From Candidatus Woesearchaeota archaeon (lineage in GTDB: Archaea > Nanobdellota > Nanobdellia > Woesearchaeales > GW2011-AR4), in the NCBI GenBank assembly GCA_018303505.1, contig JAGVYA010000005.1:1-37358 (forward strand): a DNA stretch of 37,358 nucleotides, read 5' to 3'. Positions within the stretch are counted from its first letter, which is position 1. The number at the start of each line of letters is the position of its first letter. The translations under genes and the position numbers were made by a program. Below are positions 1 to 7,253 of this stretch, one piece after another. The notes under the pieces are model-generated. The model searched no databases and was not told the DNA's origin. It was given only the letters and a program-made list of their open reading frames with translations.

Positions 1-726
1 CCAAGCAAAGCAGTCCTTTTGGTTGGCGGAAGAGGAAGCAGATTAAGGCCTTTAACAGACAAAATCCCAAAATCTCTGCTAGAAGTGCAGGGTAAAACAA
101 TAACAGAGCATTTGCTTGACTTGCTTAAGAAATACGGGATAAGGGATGCTGTCTTGTGCGTTGGCTACTTAAAAGACAAAATAAAGGAATATTTTGGAGA
201 TGGAACAAAAATTGGAGTTAACATAACTTATGTTGAGGAAAATGAACCATTAGGAACAGCCGGCCCTTTAAAGCTGGCAAAGAAATACCTCAAGGACAGC
301 TTTATCGTATCGAATGGCGATGAGCTAAAGAACATAAACATTCCAAGAATGTTCAGGCTGCATAAAAGAAAAAATGCCTTGGCAACTATTGCCTTGACAA
401 CAGTAGATGATCCTTCCCATTATGGAGTTGCAAGGCTTGATGGCTCAAGGATTGTAGAGTTTGTCGAGAAGCCAGTTAAAGCGCCATCAAATCTGATTAA
501 TGCCGGGTTTTACATTCTTGAGCCTGAGGTTATCAACATGATTCCCGACGGATTTTCAATGCTTGAAAAGGATGTTTTTCCCAAGCTTGCAAAAATGGGA
601 AGATTAAGGGGATTTCCATTTGCCGGGCAGTGGTTTGACATTGGCAACATTGAAAGGTACAAAATTGCAGAGAAGAAATGGGAAGGAATACTTCCTTTTG
701 AGGAAGATGAAATGGATTTGGGATGA
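1..726 (+). CDS. Sugar-phosphate nucleotidyltransferase (5' end outside window)
   Basis: The open frame runs from base 1 with no stop, so the true start codon lies just upstream of the window. The visible N-terminus reads KAVLLVGGRGSRLRPLT, the nucleotide-binding signature of the glucose-1-phosphate thymidylyl / mannose-1-phosphate guanylyltransferase family, followed by the PKSLLEV loop. The family transfers NMP from an NTP to a sugar 1-phosphate to make an NDP-sugar for glycan synthesis. At about 240 residues it holds only the catalytic domain and lacks the C-terminal left-handed beta-helix of GlmU-type enzymes. The phosphomannomutase/phosphoglucomutase at 1495 would supply its sugar 1-phosphate, so the two probably form one pathway, now separated by a toxin-antitoxin pair. 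The exact sugar cannot be told from sequence. Confidence 0.9.
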   Translation, partial: PSKAVLLVGGRGSRLRPLTDKIPKSLLEVQGKTITEHLLDLLKKYGIRDAVLCVGYLKDKIKEYFGDGTKIGVNITYVEENEPLGTAGPLKLAKKYLKDSFIVSNGDELKNINIPRMFRLHKRKNALATIALTTVDDPSHYGVARLDGSRIVEFVEKPVKAPSNLINAGFYILEPEVINMIPDGFSMLEKDVFPKLAKMGRLRGFPFAGQWFDIGNIERYKIAEKKWEGILPFEEDEMDLG

Positions 727-735
727 AAACCACAA

Positions 736-748
736 AATTTATATATCC
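736..748 (+). promoter_or_regulatory. TATA-like promoter of the toxin-antitoxin pair
   Basis: The run AATTTATATATCC lies about 40 bases upstream of the antitoxin start and directly after the preceding gene's stop codon. An AGGTGAT ribosome-binding site at 771-777 follows it. This suggests that the toxin-antitoxin pair carries its own promoter. Archaeal TATA consensus is known; use of this box is inferred. Confidence 0.5.
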
Positions 749-781
749 AATACGTATTTAAGTAACATTCAGGTGATATTT

Positions 782-1072
782 ATGGAATTCAAGAAGGTTA
801 ACATAACGCTGCCAGCTCAGTTGTTTGAAAAGTCAAAGCAATTGATAGACAAAGGACTATACTCGAGCTTTTCAGATTTGGTAAGAAGCAGTATAAGAAA
901 AGAGCTTAAGGAAGAGCATCAATTATTAAGCAAAGAAGACGAGTGGCAAAGAATGATAAAAGAAATAAGAACAGACCTTCAGAAGACAGAACTTGCTAAA
1001 ATGTCGAAAGAGCAAATAATAAAAAGACTTAGAAAGACTAGAGACAGAATATGGGAAGAAAAGTATGCTTAA
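782..1072 (+). CDS. Ribbon-helix-helix antitoxin (VapB-like)
   Basis: A 96-residue protein. I chose ATG 782 over the longer upstream frame because AGGTGAT lies just before it and a TATA-like box lies upstream. The N-terminus (FKKVNITLPAQLFEKSKQL) is a beta strand followed by helices with FSDLVRSSIRKEL, typical of ribbon-helix-helix DNA-binding antitoxins. The rest is a charged helical tail that would wrap the toxin. Its 3' end overlaps the PIN-domain gene by 8 bases, as expected of translationally coupled VapBC. The protein should neutralise the toxin and repress its own promoter. The family call is firm; the exact subfamily is not. Confidence 0.82.
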   Translation: MEFKKVNITLPAQLFEKSKQLIDKGLYSSFSDLVRSSIRKELKEEHQLLSKEDEWQRMIKEIRTDLQKTELAKMSKEQIIKRLRKTRDRIWEEKYA

Positions 1073-1490
1073 GAAAAAGGCAGTTATTGATAGCAATGAA
1101 ATAATTTTAGGATTAACTACAGAAAATACCAGCTCTGCAATTTTTATTATCAAGCTAAACGAGTTGAAAGACAAATACGAATTTATAATTAGCGATGACA
1201 TTTATCAAGAAGTGATGAGGAATATTCCCAATTACACAAAAGAAAAATTTAGCAAGCTGTTGGAATTTAAAATAATAACTATAAATGATTTTTTAACTGA
1301 TGTTGAGCTATTTCAAAAATATAAGAATCTAGGTTTTAAAAAAGGTGATATAGCTATAGCATCATTTGCTGATAAAGAAAATGCAGATATTCTGATTTCA
1401 GAAAACAGGCATTTCTTAAAATGGTTGCAAACCAGAAAGTTTAAAATACTAAATGCTGAACAATTTCTTAAAGAAATCATAAAATTTTGA
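1065..1490 (+). CDS. PIN-domain ribonuclease toxin (VapC-like)
   Basis: A 141-residue PIN-fold protein. Acidic residues expected at the metal site are visible: D9 in VIDSNE, E49 in IYQEV, D95 in KKGDIAIA, and the ILISENRHF strand near 110-116, where the usual fourth Asp appears replaced by Glu/Asn. PIN toxins are Mg-dependent endoribonucleases that cut tRNA, rRNA or mRNA. It overlaps the antitoxin gene and ends 4 bases before the phosphomannomutase start, so the pair is wedged tightly into a sugar-metabolism gene string. Confidence 0.83.
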   Translation: MLKKKAVIDSNEIILGLTTENTSSAIFIIKLNELKDKYEFIISDDIYQEVMRNIPNYTKEKFSKLLEFKIITINDFLTDVELFQKYKNLGFKKGDIAIASFADKENADILISENRHFLKWLQTRKFKILNAEQFLKEIIKF

Positions 1491-1494
1491 TAAA

Positions 1495-2904
1495 ATGCTC
1501 AACGAAATCTTCAAAGCCTATGATGTAAGGGGAATCTATAATAAAAATCTTACTGAAGACATTGTTTATAATATAGGAAGGGCATTTGTTTGCTTTCTTA
1601 AGTGCAAGAATGTTGTTGTTGGAACAGATATGAGGATATCTTCTCCAAAACTTAGCAAGGCTTTTATGAAAGGAGTTGCAGAGCAAGGCGCCAATGCAAT
1701 TTTTATCGGGCAAGTCTGCACAGACGCTGTTTATTTTACCTCTGGCTTTTTGCATAAGCCGGCTGTAATGTTCACTGCTTCCCACAATCCGCCTCAATAT
1801 AATGGAATAAAATTTTGCAGGGAAAATGCAATCCCAATCAATGAAGACACAGGCTTAAAAAGGATAAAATCAATAATTGAAAATAATGAATATGGAAGAA
1901 CTAAAATTAAAAAAAATGGCAAAATCACTAAAAAGGATATTTTAAAAAACTATGTCAATCATGTCAAAAAATTCATTGATATTAAAAAACTTAAAACCCA
2001 CAAAAATCAAAGATTGTTGGGGCACCGAAAATCTAAAAGATTTTCTAGTGAATTGAAAATTGCAGTTGATGCTGCAAACGGCATGGCGGGAAAAATAATC
2101 CCTTTAGTTTACAAAAATTTGCCGATAAAGATTGTCCCGCTTTATTTCAAATTAGACGGAAATTTTCCAAACCACCCTGCAGACCCTTCAAAATATGAAA
2201 ATTTAAGAGAACTACAAAAAATAGTAAAAGAAAAAAACTGCGATTTTGGGATTGCTTTTGATGGCGATGCCGACAGGATTTTTTTTGCCGATGAAAATGG
2301 AAATGTGATTAATGGCTCTTTAATGTCAGCATTAATTATTAAAAATATTTTAACAAAAAATAGAAATAAAAATCAAAAAATAATCTATAACGCGGTTTGC
2401 AGCCATATTGTTCCGGAAACAATAAAAAAATATGGCGGAACCCCAATTATAGAAAGAGTGGGGCATTCTTTTATCAAAGAAACAATGCGAAAAACAAAAG
2501 CACTTTTTGCATGCGAGCACTCTGCCCATTATTATTATATTGATAATTATCGCGCAGATTCCGGCATTATAACAAGCCTTATTGTTTCTGAAATTGTGTC
2601 AAAGGAAAACAAGCCATTGTCAGAATTGTTGGAGGAATTCAGAAAATATTGGACAATGGAAGAAACAAGCGTTGAAGTTAGGGATAAAAATGCTAAATTG
2701 AAAGAAATTGAATCAATCTATAAAAAACAAAACCCTAAAAAGATATCAAAACTTGACGGCATCACAGTTGAATTTAAGAATTGGTGGTTTAATGTAAGGC
2801 CAAGCAACACAGAGCCATTGCTTAGATTGAATCTTGAAGCTGATTCTGAAGAGTTGATGGAAGAGAAGAGGGAAGAACTGCTAAACATTATGAAAAGTCA
2901 ATAA
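1495..2904 (+). CDS. Phosphomannomutase/phosphoglucomutase
   Basis: A 469-residue alpha-D-phosphohexomutase that interconverts sugar 6- and 1-phosphates. All four family signatures are visible: the phosphoserine loop TASHNPP with S96, the metal loop FDGDADR with D256/D258/D260, the sugar-specificity loop CEHSAHYYY near 345, and the phosphate-binding loop RPSNTEP near 435-441. The length fits the family. Odd point: a lysine-rich insertion at about residues 166-185, between domains 1 and 2, is encoded partly by a DNA palindrome (2023-2050). Substrate preference (mannose or glucose) cannot be decided. It probably feeds the nucleotidyltransferase at the window's left edge. Confidence 0.93.
   Translation: MLNEIFKAYDVRGIYNKNLTEDIVYNIGRAFVCFLKCKNVVVGTDMRISSPKLSKAFMKGVAEQGANAIFIGQVCTDAVYFTSGFLHKPAVMFTASHNPPQYNGIKFCRENAIPINEDTGLKRIKSIIENNEYGRTKIKKNGKITKKDILKNYVNHVKKFIDIKKLKTHKNQRLLGHRKSKRFSSELKIAVDAANGMAGKIIPLVYKNLPIKIVPLYFKLDGNFPNHPADPSKYENLRELQKIVKEKNCDFGIAFDGDADRIFFADENGNVINGSLMSALIIKNILTKNRNKNQKIIYNAVCSHIVPETIKKYGGTPIIERVGHSFIKETMRKTKALFACEHSAHYYYIDNYRADSGIITSLIVSEIVSKENKPLSELLEEFRKYWTMEETSVEVRDKNAKLKEIESIYKKQNPKKISKLDGITVEFKNWWFNVRPSNTEPLLRLNLEADSEELMEEKREELLNIMKSQ
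2023..2050. repeat. Palindrome inside the phosphomannomutase gene
   Basis: CAC-C-GAAAATC, a 5-base loop, then GATTTTC-TA-GTG forms a perfect 7-bp stem with a further 3-bp outer stem. It lies in frame in the coding sequence and encodes part of a linker insertion (GHRKSKRFSSE). Its right end (TTTTCTAGTG) resembles the right end of the 96-bp insert at 22031-22126 (TTTTTTAGTG). Confidence 0.6.
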
Positions 2905-2918
2905 CATATACAAACCAT

Positions 2919-2989
2919 AACCTGTCGAAAATCAGATACATGTGAGCGGGTTCGTGAGCTCGCCCACATCTCACTGATTTTTAGAGGTT
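2919..2989. repeat. GAG-type hairpin repeat, copy 1
   Basis: An imperfect stem-loop: AACCT at the left pairs with AGGTT at the right, and GAAAATCAG pairs with CTGATTTTT. The centre is a GC-rich hairpin with TGTGAGCGGG and CTCGCCCACA. Very similar hairpins occur at 26174-26239 and 35097-35150. It is placed just after the phosphomannomutase stop codon, so it could also act as a 3'-end structure. Confidence 0.6.
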
Positions 2990-3062
2990 TCGGAAAACAT
3001 GAGAAAATCAAGGATTTTCTATGTCACAGAAAAATGAAGTTTTTCCTGCTGATTTTTATTTT
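2990..3062. other. AT-rich hairpins downstream of the phosphomannomutase gene
   Basis: Two further small stem-loops follow the GAG-type hairpin. A perfect 8-bp stem, AGAAAATC-AAG-GATTTTCT, lies at 3002-3020, then an AAAAA/TTTTT stem near 3028-3046. No open reading frame of note is present in 2905-3148. The stretch ends with a TATA-like TTTAAATACC at 3071-3080 that probably starts rnp2 transcription. Confidence 0.45.
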
Positions 3063-3106
3063 CCGCAACCTTTAAATACCTCCAAGTAATCCTAAATCCC
3101 AACAGA

Positions 3107-3138
3107 GAGAAGAGAAAGGAGATATTATATTTCTTCTC
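3107..3138 (+). promoter_or_regulatory. Leader hairpin holding a Shine-Dalgarno-like motif, upstream of rnp2
   Basis: GAGAAGA at 3107-3113 can pair with TCTTCTC at 3132-3138, leaving AAAGGAG in the loop. The start codon is only at 3149, so the linear distance from the purine-rich motif is much longer than usual. Folding the stem would bring it closer. That it controls translation is inference. Confidence 0.35.
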
Positions 3139-3148
3139 AAATATTGAG

Positions 3149-3514
3149 ATGGTGAAGACGAAACTAAAGCCAGTTTTACCAAGCTTGAGGGAAAAAAAGC
3201 GTTATTTGGTATTTGAAGTCATCTCAAAAGAAAAAATAAATGATGCAAACAAGATTTCAAATGCAGTATGGCATTACTCTCTTCAATTCCTTGGCCAGCT
3301 TGGAGCTGCAAAAGCAGGCATAATTGTTTTAAACAATAAATGGGATTCAAAACTTCAGAGAGGCATCATAAAAGTAAGCCACAAGCATGTTGATGCTGTA
3401 AAAGCTGCATTGGCATTTGCCGATAAAATTGACAACAACGATGTTATTTTCAGAAGCTTGGGGGTTTCAGGAATATTGAGGAAAGCTGAAAATAAGTATT
3501 TAAAAATAGCTTAA
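3149..3514 (+). CDS. rnp2: RNase P protein component 2 (Pop5/Rnp2)
   Basis: A 121-residue protein with the Pop5 fold signature: LREKKRYLVFEV at the N-terminus, a central WHYSLQFLGQLGAAKAGI segment, and IIKVSHKHVDAVKAALAF. Pop5 binds the catalytic domain of RNase P RNA and helps cut the 5' leader from pre-tRNA. In many archaea it sits at the front of the proteasome/exosome gene cluster, as here, ahead of psmA. The partner Rpp30/Rnp3, often adjacent, is not in this window. A half copy of the palindromic element separates it from psmA. Confidence 0.9.
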   Translation: MVKTKLKPVLPSLREKKRYLVFEVISKEKINDANKISNAVWHYSLQFLGQLGAAKAGIIVLNNKWDSKLQRGIIKVSHKHVDAVKAALAFADKIDNNDVIFRSLGVSGILRKAENKYLKIA

Positions 3515-3619
3515 AATAAATACAAAAAATTCGCCGATTAAAATTCAAAAAACACGAGAGCGACTTTTTGCAGTATAGGTGAAGAAAGTAAACCGCTTTT
3601 GATGGTTATTGAATAAATA

Positions 3620-3686
3620 GGCGAGGCAAAATTTAGTGGCAGGCAAATTTTGCCGAGCAGTAAATATTGTCGCAAAGCGACGGATT
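3620..3686. repeat. Palindromic element, copy A (right half only)
   Basis: The sequence holds GGCAAAATTT, a loop with TGGCAG, then AAATTTTGCC (a perfect 10-bp stem) flanked by GCGAG and GAGCAGTAAATATT. It ends with the tip hairpin GTCGC-AAA-GCGAC and the terminus CGGATT. The mirror-image left arm expected between 3530 and 3615 is not recognisable, so this is a half element. It sits in the rnp2-psmA spacer, upstream of the psmA ribosome-binding site AGGAGGT at 3721-3727. Confidence 0.75.
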
Positions 3687-3737
3687 GAAAAAATAAAATA
3701 ATAATAAAAAATAATTATTAAGGAGGTAAGAATCAAA

Positions 3738-4490
3738 ATGCAACAGCCAATGCCGCATCAGTTGATGGGTTACGACAGGGCAATAACAATGTTCAGCCCT
3801 GACGGAAGATTATTGCAAGTAGAGTATGCTAAAAAAACAGTAAGGCAAGGCTCAACAGCTATTGGAATGGTATGCTCTGATGGAGTTCTGCTGGTAGCGG
3901 ACAAGAGAGTTGTAGATTCTTTAGTTGTGCCAGAGAGCGTTGAAAAGATATGGCAGATTGACGAGCATATTGGAGCAGCAGCATCAGGGATATTAAGTGA
4001 TGCAAGGGTTCTTATTGACAGGGCGCAATTAAAAGCGCAGCAAAACAGGGTAACTTATGATTCAGAGATAGATACTCTAACAATTGTAAAAGATATGTGC
4101 GACTTAAAGCAGGTATGCACCCAGAGCGGCGGCTTAAGGCCGTTTGGAGTGTCAATTTTAGTTGCTGGCATTGATGACCATACCCCCCGATTGTTCGAAA
4201 CAGACCCAATAGGAATTTTTTTTCAGTACAGGGCAACTGCAATTGGCGAAGGAGAGATAGAAGTAGAAGAAATTTTACACAATGATTACAAGCCTAATTT
4301 GACAATAGAGGAAGGCTTGAAATTGTCTTTAAAGGCATTAAAAAAAGTTTTAGGGGAAAATTTCAAAATTGAAAGAATTGATGCAGCATATATTAATACA
4401 ACAGAGAAAAAATTTAGAAGGCTGATGAAATCAAGGATAGAGAAGACAGCATCGGAATTGAAAGAGGATAAAAAGCCTGCAAAGAAATGA
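3738..4490 (+). CDS. psmA: Proteasome subunit alpha
   Basis: A 250-residue protein. The N-terminal signature GYDRAITMFSPDGRLLQVEYA is the alpha-subunit gate region; the later DKRV and SGGLRPFGVSILVAG segments match the family. Alpha subunits form the outer rings of the 20S proteasome, gate substrate entry and dock the ATPase. They have no catalytic Thr. An AGGAGGT ribosome-binding site lies 10 bases upstream of the start. The C-terminal tail is Lys-rich (KKPAKK) and lacks an obvious extra domain. The beta subunit gene is not in the window. It is followed after 8 bases by SBDS, the usual archaeal order. Confidence 0.97.
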   Translation: MQQPMPHQLMGYDRAITMFSPDGRLLQVEYAKKTVRQGSTAIGMVCSDGVLLVADKRVVDSLVVPESVEKIWQIDEHIGAAASGILSDARVLIDRAQLKAQQNRVTYDSEIDTLTIVKDMCDLKQVCTQSGGLRPFGVSILVAGIDDHTPRLFETDPIGIFFQYRATAIGEGEIEVEEILHNDYKPNLTIEEGLKLSLKALKKVLGENFKIERIDAAYINTTEKKFRRLMKSRIEKTASELKEDKKPAKK

Positions 4491-4498
4491 TGTGAAAC

Positions 4499-5203
4499 AT
4501 GATGGTCACAGTTGATCAAGCCATAATTGCAAGATTAAAAACCCACGGGCAAAGCTTTGAGATTCTTGTTGATTGCAGCAATGCGCTTGCCTTAAGGGAA
4601 GGAAAAAATGTAGATATGCACGATATTCTTGCAGCCATGCAAATCTTTTCCGATGCAAAAAAGGGATTGGCAGCTTCTGAAACTGCAATGAAGCAGATTT
4701 TCGGAACAAGCGATGCTGAGGAAGTTGCAAGGCAGATTATACAAAAAGGAGATATTCAACTAACACAGGAGTACAGGGAAAACATAAGGGAGGAAAAAAG
4801 AAAGCAGATTATTACAATAATACACAGGAATGGTGTTGACCCAAAAACTCATTTTCCGCATCCTCCGCAGAGAATAGAGAATGCGCTCATAGAGGCAAAA
4901 TTCCATGTTGATGAATTTATGCCTGTGCAGGAGCAGGTTCAGGAAGCCTTAAAAAACCTAAGGCCGATATTGCCCATAAAGTTTGAGGTAAAGGAGCTTG
5001 CAATCAAGATTGCTCCAGAGTACGCGCCAAAGTGCTATTCAACTGTAAAAACATTTGGCACAATATTGAGGGAGGATTGGCAGAGCAATGGCTACTGGAT
5101 CGCTGTTGTTGAGCTTCCCGGAGGAATGGAAAATGATTTTTACGATAAATTAAACAAGATATGCCATGGAAATGTTGAGAGCAAGGTTTTGAAGATTAAG
5201 TGA
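4499..5203 (+). CDS. sdo1: Ribosome maturation protein SBDS/Sdo1
   Basis: A 234-residue protein with the three SBDS domains: the N-terminal FYSH-like domain (IIARLKTHGQSFEILVD), the middle helical domain (YRENIREEKRKQIITIIHRNGVDPKTHFPHPPQRIENAL), and the C-terminal ferredoxin-like domain (LPIKFEVKELAIKI onward). With the EF-2-like GTPase it releases the anti-association factor eIF6 from the 60S/50S subunit in late ribosome assembly. Its stop codon overlaps the GTG start of the next gene, which suggests translational coupling inside the exosome operon. Confidence 0.95.
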   Translation: MMVTVDQAIIARLKTHGQSFEILVDCSNALALREGKNVDMHDILAAMQIFSDAKKGLAASETAMKQIFGTSDAEEVARQIIQKGDIQLTQEYRENIREEKRKQIITIIHRNGVDPKTHFPHPPQRIENALIEAKFHVDEFMPVQEQVQEALKNLRPILPIKFEVKELAIKIAPEYAPKCYSTVKTFGTILREDWQSNGYWIAVVELPGGMENDFYDKLNKICHGNVESKVLKIK

Positions 5204-5601
5204 TTGGAATGACATATAAATCATTAATGGAAAGATTACAGGGTATCAAGCCGGAAGCACATTCTGCCAAGAATGATGCTTTAGCTAAAATAGCAACTGT
5301 TGTTCTTGAAGATTTGTTCAAAACTGCTGCTCTCGGTATTGACACACAATATAAACTTAAATTTGCAGGCGCATTAGAAGGGGTAATCAGGAGGTCACCA
5401 CATTTACATCCAAATCCAAGTGAATTTGCAGATGATTTAATGTTAGGAAAGTTTGAATTAGGCGCACACAACACTTTGGCTATGAGAAGCACCTTTGAAT
5501 TGATAGAAGGGCAGATAGGAAAATTATACAAATTTGGAGCTGTCGAGGCTGCCCTTAGTTTTGCTGAACGCTACAAGGCATTGTCAGAGCAAATCCAATA
5601 A
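5200..5601 (+). CDS. Unknown 133-residue protein inside the exosome operon
   Basis: I do not recognise the family. The GTG at 5200 overlaps the SBDS stop (GTGA); an ATG at 5209 (MTYKSLMERLQ) is an equally good start and would give 130 residues. The protein is predicted mostly helical, without signal peptide or membrane segments, and contains a His-rich turn (RRSPHLHPNPSEFADDL). It lies between SBDS and Rrp4, which are normally neighbours in the archaeal cluster. It may be a lineage-specific addition to ribosome or RNA processing, but that rests only on position. Confidence 0.75.
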   Translation: MIGMTYKSLMERLQGIKPEAHSAKNDALAKIATVVLEDLFKTAALGIDTQYKLKFAGALEGVIRRSPHLHPNPSEFADDLMLGKFELGAHNTLAMRSTFELIEGQIGKLYKFGAVEAALSFAERYKALSEQIQ

Positions 5602-5652
5602 CAGAATAATTTATGCAATAATCTAAGAATAAAAAATTGATTGTTACAAAAA

Positions 5653-6345
5653 ATGTCAGAAATAATGGTTAAGGACAAAGACATATCAGTTCCGGGTGAA
5701 ACATTAGCAGTTGGAATGGATATTTTGCCCGGAATGGGAACTTACAGGGATGGGGAAAAAATAATTGCAAACAGGCTTGGACTGGCAATGATTGAAGGAC
5801 GAACAATAAAGCTGATTCCTTTGTCAGGAAGATATATTCCTAAAACAGGCGATACAGTAATATGCAAGGTTATTGACGTTGGCTTTAATGGCTGGAGATT
5901 AGATACAAATTCCGCATATTCTGCAATGCTGTCGATGAAGGATGCAACATCCGAGTTCATCGCAAGAGGGGCAAATTTAACCCAATACTACGATTTAGGA
6001 GACTATATAGTATGCAAGATTGTCAATGTCACAAGCCAGAAGCTTATTGATGTCACAATGAAAGGGCCTGGGCTTAGAAAATTGAAAGGCGGGAGAGTAA
6101 TTGAAGTGGATTCAAACAAAGTGCCGAGAATTATAGGAAAGCAGGGCTCAATGGTTATAATGATAAAAGATGCCACAAATTGCAATATATCTGTCGGTCA
6201 AAATGGATTGATATGGATTGACGGAGAGCCAATGAATGAGCTGCTTGCAATACAAACAATAAGGAAGATAGAGAAAGAAAGCCATTTGAGCGGCTTGACT
6301 GACAAGATAAAGGAATTTTTGGATAAGAATGGAAAGCATAAATAA
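5653..6345 (+). CDS. rrp4: Exosome RNA-binding subunit Rrp4
   Basis: A 230-residue protein. ATG 5653 is preferred over the upstream TTG at 5641; ATG 5665 is also possible. Domain order is visible: N-terminal strand domain (VPGETLAVGMDILPGMGTY), S1 domain (TGDTVICKVIDVGFNGWRLD to IVCKIVNV), then a KH domain with the GKQG-type loop (RIIGKQGSMVIMIKDATN). Rrp4 forms the RNA-binding cap on the hexameric Rrp41-Rrp42 ring and feeds RNA 3' ends into the pore. It is upstream of rrp41 and rrp42 in the expected order. Confidence 0.95.
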   Translation: MSEIMVKDKDISVPGETLAVGMDILPGMGTYRDGEKIIANRLGLAMIEGRTIKLIPLSGRYIPKTGDTVICKVIDVGFNGWRLDTNSAYSAMLSMKDATSEFIARGANLTQYYDLGDYIVCKIVNVTSQKLIDVTMKGPGLRKLKGGRVIEVDSNKVPRIIGKQGSMVIMIKDATNCNISVGQNGLIWIDGEPMNELLAIQTIRKIEKESHLSGLTDKIKEFLDKNGKHK

Positions 6346-6542
6346 AAAATTTAGAATTTTATTTTTTGAATTATTAATTTTTGAAATAAAATTTAATGAA
6401 CGCGCCTTATTGTCAAAGGCGGGAAGCGCAATAACATCAACAAGGTGAATATTACAAAAATTCAATATAAGATTCATTAATGAAACTCAATAAAGAATTC
6501 AATAAAATAAAGTGAAATTAAAGTTAATAAGGTGAAATAAAA
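6346..6542. other. rrp4-rrp41 spacer
   Basis: An AT-rich spacer without a credible gene. It contains one small GC hairpin (GCGCCTT/AAAGGCG near 6399-6419) and, just before rrp41, an AAGGTGAA ribosome-binding site at 6530-6537. It is longer than the other gaps in the exosome cluster, so rrp41-rrp42 may have a second promoter, but I see no clear TATA box. Confidence 0.4.
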
Positions 6543-7253
6543 ATGACATATAAAACAAGAATTGATGGAAGAGGCTTTGATGAAACAAGGCCTATAGAAG
6601 CAAAAGTTGGAGTTATAAAGAGAGCTGATGGCTCTGCAATGTTCAAGATAGGCAATACATGGGCGTATGCTGCAGTTTATGGTCCTAGGAATCTGCATCC
6701 AAAGTTTTTGCAGGATCCCCAAAAGGGAATATTGAGGTGCAATTACAATATGATGCCTTTCTCAAGCTCTGGCGAGAGGGTAAGGCCAGGCGGCTCAAGA
6801 AGGTCAAAGGAAATATCATTGGTGACAGAAAAAGCTTTATTGCCTGTTTTGGATTTGGAAGAATACCCAAATTCTGTTGTTGATGTTTTCATAGAATTGC
6901 CGCAGACAGAAGCAGGCTCAAGATGCGCTGGCATATGCGCAGCGTCAATGGCATTAGCCGATGCAGGATTAAATATGAAGGATTTGGTATGCGCGGTTTC
7001 TGTCGGAAGGGTTGCTGACAAATTGCTTGTTGACTTGGATTATTCAGAAGAAAGCTATGCAGATGGGCCGGTAGCTGACATACCAGTCGCAATAATGCCA
7101 AATTCTGGAAAAATAACTTTATTGCAGATGGACGGCGAAGTCAAAAAAGAAGAACTGATGAAGCTGCTTGAAATGGGAAAAAAAGTTTTGATGAACATTT
7201 ATGAAATACAAAAAAAGGCATTGAAGGAAAAATATCACGAGGTTGAGGTATAA
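6543..7253 (+). CDS. rrp41: Exosome catalytic subunit Rrp41
   Basis: A 236-residue RNase PH-fold protein. RVRPGGSRRSKEISLVTEKAL (R86, R87 region) is the RNA and phosphate binding signature of the active Rrp41, and the acidic residues of the active site are present (D174 and D179 in SYADGPVADIPVA). Rrp41 degrades RNA 3' to 5' by phosphorolysis and adds heteropolymeric tails in the reverse reaction. It acts as a heterodimer with Rrp42, whose start codon overlaps its stop by one base (TAATG). Confidence 0.97.
   Translation: MTYKTRIDGRGFDETRPIEAKVGVIKRADGSAMFKIGNTWAYAAVYGPRNLHPKFLQDPQKGILRCNYNMMPFSSSGERVRPGGSRRSKEISLVTEKALLPVLDLEEYPNSVVDVFIELPQTEAGSRCAGICAASMALADAGLNMKDLVCAVSVGRVADKLLVDLDYSEESYADGPVADIPVAIMPNSGKITLLQMDGEVKKEELMKLLEMGKKVLMNIYEIQKKALKEKYHEVEV

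Noticed and set aside
1477-1797. Minus-strand open frame across the PIN toxin end and phosphomannomutase start
   Set aside because: It overlaps two well supported genes and has no recognisable protein motif or ribosome-binding site.
3545-3736. Minus-strand open frame over element copy A
   Set aside because: The frame runs through the palindromic repeat and encodes low-complexity sequence; the repeat explains it.
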